Assembly: GCA_029959085.1 (NCBI GenBank)
Contig: JARWIR010000001.1
Span: 72,478,899 to 72,542,898 of the forward strand
Source: Nemophila menziesii
Lineage: Eukaryota > Streptophyta > Magnoliopsida > Boraginales > Hydrophyllaceae
Direction of reading: 5' to 3'
DNA length: 64,000 nucleotides
A program made the position numbers and the translations under genes. A model generated the notes under the pieces. That model searched no databases. It was not told the DNA's origin and was given only the letters and a program-made list of their open reading frames with translations. Positions 54,061-64,000 of the stretch are shown one piece after another (position 1 is the stretch's first letter; each line of letters begins with the position of its first letter).

Positions 54061-57000
54061 CCTTGCGTAAATCTGGCCGAAGTTGAGGAGGTATTCTTTG
54101 ATGTGATGGTCAAGTAAGATCTGGCGGAAAGCAAGATAAAGTTGATTCAGGATACTGACTTTTCAAGAAATTTCTAATCCAATAAAAATAATGTAGAGAG
54201 GTCGAGGAGTTAGCTGATTGGTAATGCACCAACATACAAAACTCAACCATCATTGGTATCCTAGAAAAGGAAAGGTTTTACTGATATATTCCTACATATT
54301 TGGAAATGCATGGTTTGCATTCGTGGACGAGACAATGCGTCATTGTCATAGAAAAAAAGTAGTCGAGTTTAAGTTTGTAGTAACCATATAATAATGGTAG
54401 ATAATATTTCTACGAACACGTTGTACAAGTGCCAAGTATGTGATTTGGGAGATGTATGAAGAAACCCTCTACAAGTTCTTACAAGTTCTTATCTAATAGT
54501 GAACATGTTGGGAGAACCCAGTGGTCCTAGTGGCTCTATCTTCTAAAGATTTCATATTAAATTGTAAAATATACATTATTTGGGGACTAATCTTTCAATT
54601 ATACAAATAATAACGTATAAGTGTAAATTATAAATATAATATTCTGCAACTCAAAAATAATTCACATCCCAAAAGGATCTTTAGACGAACAATTTCATAA
54701 TCAACGAAGAGTACAAAAACTAAATAAATGATAAATTAAGATACTAAATCAGTACATTGTAAAAGAATATTGTATTTAACAAAATTAAAACAAAAACTAA
54801 TATCCCATTTCCATTGGAAAAGAGCAGCCTTGAAAGCCTTATAAACAATCTTCTCACCCCATAATGTTAGTCACTTTAAAAGTTTCATTTTTTTCCATAT
54901 AGAGTTTTAATGTACTTCTTATAGAACTTAACTTTTGAAATAAAAAAACTGTTAATTTGATGTTGAATATGGTTTGTGTAGGATATTAATGATGAAAAAA
55001 ACATTCAAGATGGGCTTTACCAATGATCGGTAAAAAATTATTTTCCATCATTAACAACATTATTATATATAACATTATTCTATAAGAAGTATCTTAAAAG
55101 GCATATTTGTTCTTAAAATCTAATAAACAAAAAGAATTAAAGAATATAAAAACTTGAGATCCAACTAATACATTAGTATAACAAACTGCATATCAAATAC
55201 ATATATTTAAAATAATGAATCTCAAATCTAACATTTCAAACAAAATAATAAAAATCAAAATCAACCAGAAATATTACGGAATACAAAAAGATATAGGTCT
55301 TTCACATCACTAATGGAATCACTTAATTATCGACATCTAGAAAAGTAGGAAATTTTTTCAAGAAAAAAACCAATATTAAAATTAGAAGCATCTCAAAATT
55401 ATATTTGCAAAGTTCATACATGACCGAGTATATATTTAAAAAAAATTCACATTCCTTTGTCTTGTTCATTAATTGCTTCTTAAATCATATTATTCTATTT
55501 TCTTTCATCCACTGTGAAATACTCATAATTATTCATCACATGATCTCTTGCATCATCAAAATCATCTTTGAAACCCTGTCATTAACATGTCTTAAAGTCC
55601 TCTTTTTAAACTCAACTTTCAACTCATTATCTGTATCTATGTATTCCTCTAGTCTTATTTTAAGAATTAATTAAACTATTCAAGCAATCCTCTATCTGTA
55701 ATTTTAGTTCTATTTAACAAAGGAGAGAAATACTAATGATTAAATGAATGATCATGAAATTTCAGAAGTTGATAATATAATTACATTTTATTTCTTATTA
55801 TTACAGAAACCTTGTTTAATTTCTAAGGATATTGCAAATGCATATACCTGTTTCATTCATAATTTCTCAATTGATATTAACATTACCACAAACTTATGTT
55901 TTTACATCAATCACTACATAACAATAAGGAAAAGCCAAACTAACCCTTCATATCAAGATCAAGGAGTTGACATGAAAAATCATGTGTTAGATAAAAATAA
56001 TAATTTGCTTAACCTGTATGTGAAATACCCGTAATATACATAAAATGATTAAATAACATGATTAGTAATTGGCATACCAAACAAAATCCTTTAATTCAAT
56101 AGGCTAAAACATACACATCCTTCACTTGATTTTTATATATTCAATGAAAATTTGTATTTATTTGAAGCTGCAAAAATCAATCAAGAATGAATACTAGTTC
56201 TAAAAATACTCGATTCTTTTACATTTTGAATGGAAGGTCATCTACATCATGGTGGCTCAGTTTGACAACTAATACATAGTATCTCATATTCATTACCACA
56301 GTGATGTATGGGATGGACAGAACGGTATTGATTGGCAATAATAAAATCAATAAATCAATGACAAAACATGGGTAAATTTTATCAAAAATGCTTATATATA
56401 ATTTAGAATTAATATCAATAACTCAATCATTAAAGAGAGTTAAAATAGATTGTGAATTTTTTTATCCCAGATGATTATATATAATTGTAATAGTAAAATC
56501 AATAACCTAAACAAAGAAAATTTACTTTTGCAAGCTTCGCACATAACTTAGAAGTAAGATTCTCTGGATATTTTTGGTTTTAGCAACAAACCAATACCTT
56601 TCCAGGACTAAAATGGTAAGTATAAATATATATCTAGGTTTGCTCAAGTATTGTAAAAACTCAATACTAAGGAAACTACACAACCCCAATCTAAGTTGAA
56701 ATATACAACTTAAGGTTTCAATCATACTCTTGGATGATTAGGTAGGAAAATAGATTGAATAATCTTGTAAGTTCCCAGTATTAAACAACACAACATTAAA
56801 AAATGTTAGTTCACAGATAAACACTGACTGAAAACTAACATATTAAAAATAACAAAACAGTAGGGGTTGAATAAAACTGTACCTCAACTTTAGGTACTTG
56901 AACAACAACTCGTGACCTCATATATCTACTTTGCTCTCATTTCTATATGAAATCCATACCAAAAAATTTGTAAAAGAAAATACACAATTCAAAAATCAAC

Positions 57001-60000
57001 CTTTTATATACATATCATAATCTTCACAAATATTACACACTACACATGTATCAGTTCTACTTCATGAACCAAAAAAAAAAAATTATTTTATGACTATAAA
57101 TTATCAGTTTCACAAACATTAAACTTTTTCAAAGATACATGGCACAACATTTAATTACTAGGGAAATTGATAACTTTAATATAAATTAACTATAAACTAA
57201 AATAATCAACTCCAATTCGAATAATTCTATTACAATAACAAATAATAGAAAATGGGTTTGAAAATTGAAACCTACCATAATTTATCCATCATAATGTGAT
57301 TTTTGTGTTCTTTTATCCATTTAAAGCTATTGTATCACAAAAACAAAAGCTAAAATTAAATTTATAAAAAAAACTAGATGATAAGAGAGAGACTTAGTTC
57401 TTGGGAATCAAATGAAGATAATTGTTACATTAAATATAATCATTTAAAGATTTTTCTTCATCATGTCCATGGACATGTTTGGATTTAGAATATTTGAGCG
57501 TATGTGTTTCGAGATTAGAAGGCAGGGCGTGACTGAGAGAGAAAAGAAAGGTAATAAAAAGAAAATTAGCTTTAGGTATTATCTTATTTTTTTCAAAAAT
57601 GTAAAAAAATTTAATAATTATCTATGCAAAAGAGTAAAATCAGCGTTTAAAACAATCCTATCCACTAACTAATTAATCTAATAACATGTGTTTTGTTATA
57701 ATAAGATGTGATGTGAATATTGTACCATCCAGTATGGGATAAAAATCTTACCCAATTCATAATATATGTTTATGGATCCAACCATTGGACATAAAAAGAT
57801 TTCACAAAATATTTGGTTCCATTAAAATGGAGTATTATTATTATATAAATGTGCATAGAAGTAACATGATTTTATAATAGTAAATCAAAATTTTGCTTTA
57901 TCATATCCTCTTAGGAGTCAAAGCGACATTCTTTACTAAAACAATATGTTGTTCTTAAAAATTTAATTCATCAATATCTTAGAAATATTATCAATAAATA
58001 AAGTATATCATATAATCAATTTTTCTTCAATATTTAGACTTAATATCCTAAAAAGTATTTACTTCTAAATTTATTCATATTATGTAAATATCAAAATATA
58101 TACCAATGTATTTAATTCAAACCTTGATATATTCCAATAAGTGTAAATTAAATATGAATTATGTTATTCATATTATAATTTATTTGAAATTCCATAATTT
58201 TTTTATCATTAGTGTATTACATCCCCAAACTCCACAAAAATACTAAAAATCCAAAATTAACTAAATAAACACTATTTGATTGATAATAATTTTCCATTCA
58301 TCCATTTAATATATCAGACCATTACAATTATTTTTATGTTGATTATAAATCGTAGAAATTGTGACTATATATGTTGACCTACCAAATTCGTAATATAATA
58401 TAGAATTATTAATAATTATTGATAGAACAATTATGTGTAAAAAATAATCCAAAATAATTTAGGGTTACATTACAATGCATCATCACTAGAAATGTGTTAC
58501 AAGGATTAATATAGGTCTATTATAATTTTATTGTAATAAGATTTCCCTTGACCCTATGTTTACATTAATGCTATTAATTTTATATTTTTATCATTATCAT
58601 ATAAATTTGTAAAACACGATATGCATATAAAGTAAGTTAAAATAACAAGTACGACTATTAGTGTACAACAACATAAAGATTTTAGAATATAATGGATCAT
58701 GAAATAAATATATTTATAACCTATGACTTACTCACATTAATATTGAACATGTTCAACTCAAAATATATAATATTATGACAAAATTAGCAAATACATAACT
58801 AGAATTAATAACAATGACTTATTTTAAAATTCAAAGATCCTTAATATTTATTAGTTGGTTTATTACATAATTTTTTTTTTAGTAAATATATAGTTGTGAT
58901 CCATATAATAATGAGGATAGAACTTCCAAATTTCATGACATATAAGGGTAAAATGGCAATACTAGCCCAATCAAAAAATTAATTATTTGGAGAAACAAAC
59001 ATATCATATAAATCTATTTAAATATTATAATCTACAAATAATGAGGAAGCTTCTTATTTATTCTTTCTACTTTCCTATTTGTAAAACTTGGGATGGTATA
59101 TTTTCACACACATAATATTTTTATAATTTTGAAAGACAACATATAAAGAAGAAACTCAGTAAAGAAAACTATAAAAAATCAAAGTAAAACAAATGGTTAA
59201 TATAAAAATTTAACATCAATAAACAACAAACCATGTGATTATTGAGCATAATTTACAAGTACAACTTTGAATTATACAATAGGAAAATATATATATTAAG
59301 GTTTATAACTAGAATTACAAATTGTGTTGATCATATGTAGTGGAAGGATAAGTTCTAGGCCCTTGTCGTGACATGTGTTACAATCATAGTGATAATATAA
59401 GTATTATATAATGTCTAACCTAAATAGAACATACAATCATTTGGATCAATTGAAGGTACATTATTCAAAAATTCGTATGCTAAAAGGGATCATATCATAA
59501 CTGTCTAGGGATCGATGTGATGCATCATGTATTAATATTACATATATGTAATTAGTATATGAATTATGCATGATGGAAATTAATTTAATCATATTAGACA
59601 ATAATTATCAAGTTGAATATTTTGTCAATCTAGATCTTTTCCTTAATGAGGCCATGTCTTTTTCCTTAAAAGGGACACTAAAGTAACTTAATAGTCAATA
59701 TAAACAAGCTCTATCATTTGACCATATTAGTAATTTAGATAGAATATGATTCAATTAAGATAAAACTATTTTTTATTTAATAAAATTCCATATAATTTGA
59801 TTGATAAAATTATTTATATCATTAAATGACATTATAACATGATATATTCAATAAAGTTATATTCTAGTATATATGCAGATTCTAGAATTAAACAATAGAT
59901 TAAATTAGCTCTTAGTTTAAGTATGTAAAACTTTCAATTTTATCTATAAATGAAGATTATTATGTAGTATATATGTAGACTAACACACTTTGGATATTTC

Positions 60001-60328
60001 GATTCTGCGACTAGCACATGAAAATTGCACGTCACCATCAGGTAACCAGCACTACCACTTAACTGTGTCTACTAAAAAAATCTGTTACTGAGCAATTTTT
60101 TACAAGTGTACACCTTGTTGGATATCAAAAGTATGTGTTGAACAAACATGTTTTTGAATTTTTTAAATTCAAACCAAATACCAAAAATATTGGATGAAAA
60201 AGCCTAATACATACAACATTACCCAACCTTGTGAATTAAATCACGAAGAAATACATTACAAATAATCATGTGATGTCATAATAATGTCAGTTTCGATTGT
60301 TTGTACAACTATTTTATTACTTGATGTA
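54061..60328. other. AT-rich region without recognisable genes
   Basis: More than 6 kb with high AT content and many short random frames. I checked both strands for transposase, RT, kinase, MYB and NBS-LRR type motifs by eye and saw none. Minus-strand text near 55400-55680 has a coding-like composition, but with stops and no family match. No tandem repeats beyond simple A/T tracts. Confidence 0.4.
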
Positions 60329-60541
60329 TCAACGTGAGTGACATATATTATAGTTATAAGGCATTCTAATCTTAATATTTTGAGAAAGGTTGCGATCTAC
60401 ATTACCAATATTTGCAATGGTTGTTTCCGTCGGTTTCTTACATGTTTTGTCCTTTGTGACTCCAACACATATGTAAGCTTTTACTGGACAATCCGTACAT
60501 AAATAAGGACATGATATAGCCTTCTCCCCTTGAGGATTGCT
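60329..60541 (-). other. Small Cys-rich open frame, unassigned
   Basis: A 70-codon minus-strand frame without ATG: SNPQGEKAISCPYLCTDC, PVKAYICVGVTKDKTCKKP, TETTIANIGNVDRN, then a tail and TGA. Cys spacing C-x3-C-x2-C-x6-C-x8-C. It could be one exon of a small secreted protein gene or a chance frame. An AG precedes the first codon. Confidence 0.2.
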
Positions 60542-60750
60542 TTATTTTGCACTAATTTCATGACGTTGGATAAAAAATCGATACGTCAAGTAGTACTATA
60601 AAAGTTCTCGCGGACCCGCCTAAACCACTGTCCTAAAAAATATTTGAGTGTTGTTATGAGCCAAAATATTTTTATAAGATAGGAGTGGCCTCCTACAAAC
60701 ATTTAGGACTACCTAGTAAAACCTAAATCCTCCCGAGTGATACGAATTAT

Positions 60751-61853
60751 CTAAATAAGATTGGACTAAAACTTGTTTTTTAGGAGGGGGAAATAGTTTT
60801 TACTAGGCGTGAAGAATTTGTTGTGAAGTGTTATATCTTCGGAGGACTCTTTCTATTAAACACTGTTCCAGATTTTAATAATAATACATCTACTTTATTC
60901 AAATTGTCAAGTTTATAGATATGTTGTATAGTAGACTAGGAGATGTAAATATCAAGTATTTTAAAAAGTTAAATACTTAAGGATATATACCTACTAGCAA
61001 AATTGCTGATTTTTTTAAATGTCAAACATGCGTAGAGAAATATTACACTTAACACCCTTTTTAAACGATGACCACTAGAGAGACCAAGCTCTTTGAACTA
61101 GTTCTTTCTAAGTTAGCCAATTTTAAAAAAATACTACTAATAGAGGTGAAAAATGTACTATATTTCATTTGTAGATAACTGTTTTAGGTACAATAAAATA
61201 TACCTCCAAAACTTTAAAGATGAATCAAGTCCTAAGTTATTAAAATATAAAGCTGATTTGAAAATCAACTTGATTGAAAAATAAGAAAATTAGGTCTGAT
61301 AGGGGTGGCAAATATAGTTCAACCTTCCTTAATTATTTTTGCGAAACTAGTGGAATAATACATGAAATTAGTACTCCAAATATAACCTAACAAAACAACA
61401 TAGCAAAAAGAAATAATAGGTCACTCAAAGCAATGATGAGTTATATGTTAATAAGTTCAGGGTTGCCTATCTACATGTGTGTAGAATTTGTCATATCAGA
61501 ATGTTATGTCATAAACAAGTTAACCCATAAGAGTCAACATAAATCCTATATGAAATATGCTAAGATTTTACACCTAACCAAAAATACATAGATTGTGGGG
61601 GTGTATGGCTAACGTTGGCCTACTGGACTTTAAGAAAACAAAAATTTGATCTAAAACTGTAGATTCTATATTTAGTAAATATGCTCAAAATAGTGGTGCA
61701 TGTAGAATAATGTCTTTAATGTCCTTAGAATATTATAATATAATATTGATATATTATATTATAATATTCAAATTGAATTCAACTTATGGAAATCCAAAAT
61801 TTATCATAATTAACAAAAATGATATAATTTATGATAATTAATAAAAAAATATT
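60751..61853. repeat. Dispersed repeat R1, copy 2
   Basis: About 1.1 kb similar to 50186-51344 in the same orientation (shared GAAGAATTTGTTGTGAAGTG, AGTTATATGTTAATAAGTTC and GATTGTGGGGGTGTATGG). It ends at GATAATTAATAAAAAAA, where the 5' end of the LINE begins. Confidence 0.85.
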
Positions 61854-62125
61854 CATGCAAAGTCAATGAGAGTCGACTCACTAAAAAAATCCTCTCTACC
61901 CATTCCTCCACTAAATTTTATTCCATCTTTGTTTTTTAACTTTTTTTTCTTTCTTGATTTGTTTTTATTCCTAGATTTCTTGGAATCTAACAGCATTCAT
62001 AGCTTTTTGAACCTCCACTAATTCTCTCTCATCCCACCCCACCATCTTCATCCACACTCACCGATACATTTCATTACCTTTTCCTTTTATTTTTGTTCTT
62101 TTTCTCTTTAGTTGGTATCTCAGCT

Positions 62126-62952
62126 ATGACTAAAGTGATTAATTCAAATTTTTTTAACAATGTACGAAATGGATCCGGGAAAAACCCGCCTACCTCAAGA
62201 GCAAAAACAAAGTATCGTGATATTACAAGAGAAATGTTATCGACAAACATGGATATATTGAACACTCCAGAGTCATTCAATGGTGATGAAGAAAATGAAA
62301 ATCATACGAAAAAGGAATCGGCGAGTGAATAATCAGTATAGATACTCAACTCAGATCAAGATGCCGACAAGTCGAAAGTGGGAGTCCCATGGTCAAACCT
62401 ATTTGGTAGCTGCGCAAGTGAATCGATGAAGCTAGAACACCATGTCCCTGTGAGAATGGAAGGTAAAAAGATAATAAAACCACCTCAGGATGTTCTAGAA
62501 GAGGATTCTGATCAGTGGGTCAACTGTCTAATTGGGCAATTCATCGACTATCCTCCACCATTCTTTGCAATAGCAAATTTTATCAAATATTAGTGGAATA
62601 GATCGGGCAAGGTTGAAATCAAATTGAGTACAAAAGGAAGTGTAGTGTTTAAATTTGAGAATAAGCAGTACTATAACAAGGCTTTGGAGCAAATATGGCA
62701 TATAAACGGCAAGCCACTGTTACTTAGACCATGGAAACCATGTCTGCAATTCGACAAGATAGATGTTTCGAAACTACCTAAATGTGTTAAATTAATTAAT
62801 GTACCGATTAACTTGTGGACTCAAAGAGGCTTGGGGTATGTTGCAAGTGGTGTTGGAGTTCCTTTACAAATGGACTCCATCACTAAATCAAAAATACGAT
62901 TAGGATATACGCGAGTTTGTGTCGAGATTGATACTAAGGAGTAACCCCCAGA

Positions 62953-63026
<74 letters not shown>

Positions 63027-63389
63027 ATTGGTTTAGAGGATTTACAAGTTGTTAAGGTGGAGTATGAATGGAAACCAATTATTTGCTTGAAGTGTAACAG
63101 ATTTGATCACACAGAGAGTAAGTGCAATAATGTTCAGAAAGTTTGGGTGCCGAAAGGAAATACTGTAACAAGTGCTAAAGTTGATAAAGGAAGAAAAGCA
63201 ACTGAAGAGTGGAGCATAAGACGTAGTAACAAGAAAAATGACAGTCTAAGAGGAGAATCAAGCTCAGTAACTACAACAAATAAATATGAGAAACTTCAAA
63301 GTATGGATGAGAGTGTGATTGACCAAGATGTGTTAGACCTCATCAATAACGATGGAGGAGAGGAAATCACTAGACCGACCAATAGATGA
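62126..63389 (+). pseudogene. LINE ORF1 (DUF4283-like plus zinc knuckle), interrupted
   Basis: Starts MTKVINSNFFNNVRNGSG at 62126. One frame continues with in-frame stops at 62330, 62342, 62591 and 62942: VPWSNLFGSCASESMKLEHH, VNCLIGQFIDYPPPFFAI, WNRSGKVEIKLSTKGSVVFK, WHINGKPLLLRPWKPCLQFD, PINLWTQRGLGYVASGVGVP. This is the plant LINE nucleic-acid-binding domain (DUF4283 from memory). A (AT)33 tract at 62955-63020 follows and shifts the frame. After it comes VEYEWKPIICLKCNRFDHTE with a CCHC knuckle (C-x2-C-x4-H-x4-C). The product would coat LINE RNA. Stops and the microsatellite make this copy non-functional. Confidence 0.75.
62955..63020. repeat. (AT)33 microsatellite inside LINE ORF1
   Basis: Sixty-six bases of uninterrupted AT between codons for PPED and VVIGLEDLQ. 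Related ORF1 proteins run directly from one to the other, so the repeat arose within the gene. It creates an artificial Ile-Tyr run. Confidence 0.95.
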
Positions 63390-64000
63390 ACATTGCAGCT
63401 TCGAATGTAAGGGGGTTCAATAATATTCTATGGCAATTAGATGTCAAGGAATTTTTAGTTAGTAATAATGTTAGGGTGGTTGGACTTTTAGAAAAAAAAG
63501 TTAAAGTTCATAATTACCCTTCTATAATAAAGCAATATTTCTCTCATCTGGATATGTTAAATAATTATAATAATGATGATAGTGGTAAAGTATGGTTTAT
63601 TTGGGATAAGAGATATGCAGTTGTTAACCTGCTGTATCAAACTTCACAAGCCATTCTTATTGAGTTAAAAGTTAATGAGAATCAAGAGGTATTTTATATT
63701 GCTATGGTTTATGCTAGTAATGATGTGGGTGAAAGAAAATAATTATGGAAGGATATGGTGGATTGGAGCAAAAAGTATGAGTTAGATAAGTTGTGTATAA
63801 TGGGTGATTTTAATGAGATTTTGCGAATACAGGATAAATTGAATGGTTTTGTGTTAGATAAAGGAGCTATGGAGTTTAATGAGTGTATAGAAGAGGCAAA
63901 CCTACTTGAACATATTTGTGGTGGACAATTCTATACAAGGACAAACAAAAATGCAGTTGATCAAATTAGAGCAATCAAAATAGATAGAGTTTTTATAAAC
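63386..64000 (+). pseudogene. LINE ORF2, endonuclease domain (partial)
   Basis: ATG at 63386 overlaps the ORF1 stop. It reads MNIAASNVRGFNNILWQLDV, VRVVGLLEKKVKV (catalytic Glu), then a TAA at 63740-63742, and in the same frame LCIMGDFNEILRIQDKLNGF (the GDFN of the AP-endonuclease fold) and IKIDRVFIN at the window edge. This domain nicks the target DNA before reverse transcription. RT lies beyond the window. One in-frame stop is visible. Confidence 0.8.

Larger units (their letters stand above)
61855..64000 (+). mobile_element. L1-type LINE, 5' part (continues past the window)
   Basis: The 5' leader at 61855-62125 is pyrimidine-rich and is followed by ORF1 (62126-63389) and the start of ORF2 (63386-). 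ORF1 ends and ORF2 begins in an ATGA overlap. The start lies exactly at the end of R1. Stops in both ORFs show it is inactive. It is the best-preserved LINE 5' end in the window. Confidence 0.8.

Noticed and set aside
55400..55680. Possible minus-strand exon (IRLEEYIDTDNELKVEFKK...)
   Set aside because: Coding-like composition, but several stops, no splice-supported frame and no family recognised.

Overview
The window is repeat-dominated, AT-rich plant nuclear DNA, most likely from a eudicot (spliced MYB-like gene, NAC-like fragment, plant-type L1 LINEs, Athila-type Ty3/gypsy elements). I cannot name the species. No bacterial, organellar or viral-episome features were seen. Nearly everything up to about 45 kb is nested transposable elements; no intact host gene was found.

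Layout. 1-14453: El-0, a plus-strand Athila-like retrotransposon whose 5' part lies outside the window. It holds the integrase C-terminus, an env-like third ORF and a 3' LTR. Inside it sits El-1 (3044-11814, minus), a complete insertion with LTRs, PBS, PPT and the exact 5-bp target duplication AAAAC. El-0 itself sits in a fragment of another such element (frag-F, 14454-15530, minus). 15531-17192: degenerate gene-like fragments, a 5'-truncated LINE and a TTTGGTGGGA-rich block. 17193-26166: El-2 (minus, target duplication GAAAT). 26260-29284: a 3-kb TIR element containing a 1.5-kb GC-rich TIR element and a 5'-truncated L1. 29930-30715: LINE remnant. 30780-40278: El-3 (minus), with mismatched LTRs and no target duplication. 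40279-41820: a gag-protease fragment and a truncated LTR. 41822-44617: L1-type LINE relic. 46899-49677: a broken MYB-like gene with two SHAQKYF-type repeats. 50186-52019, 44618-45297 and 60751-61853: a two-part dispersed repeat (R1/R2). 53239-54060: Ty1/copia gag relic. 61855-64000: 5' part of another L1 LINE.

How the parts relate. El-1, El-2 and El-3 share one unusual layout: gag, aspartic protease and a short C-terminal domain resembling the end of integrase, with reverse transcriptase, RNase H and the integrase core missing. They look like a non-autonomous family, and El-0 is a member of, or close to, the autonomous partner lineage. All four elements carry a long 3' region with the same signals: a GC-rich array of hairpins in units of about 110 bp (element-specific sequence, same position), a third ORF (full in El-0 and El-3, reduced in El-1 and El-2), a conserved antisense ORF, four copies of a PPT-like motif, and a stem-loop directly before the true PPT. 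That stem is preserved in El-3 by compensating base changes. A second compensated stem lies near the LTR 3' end. These shared non-coding structures and the antisense ORF are the most novel-looking features of the window.
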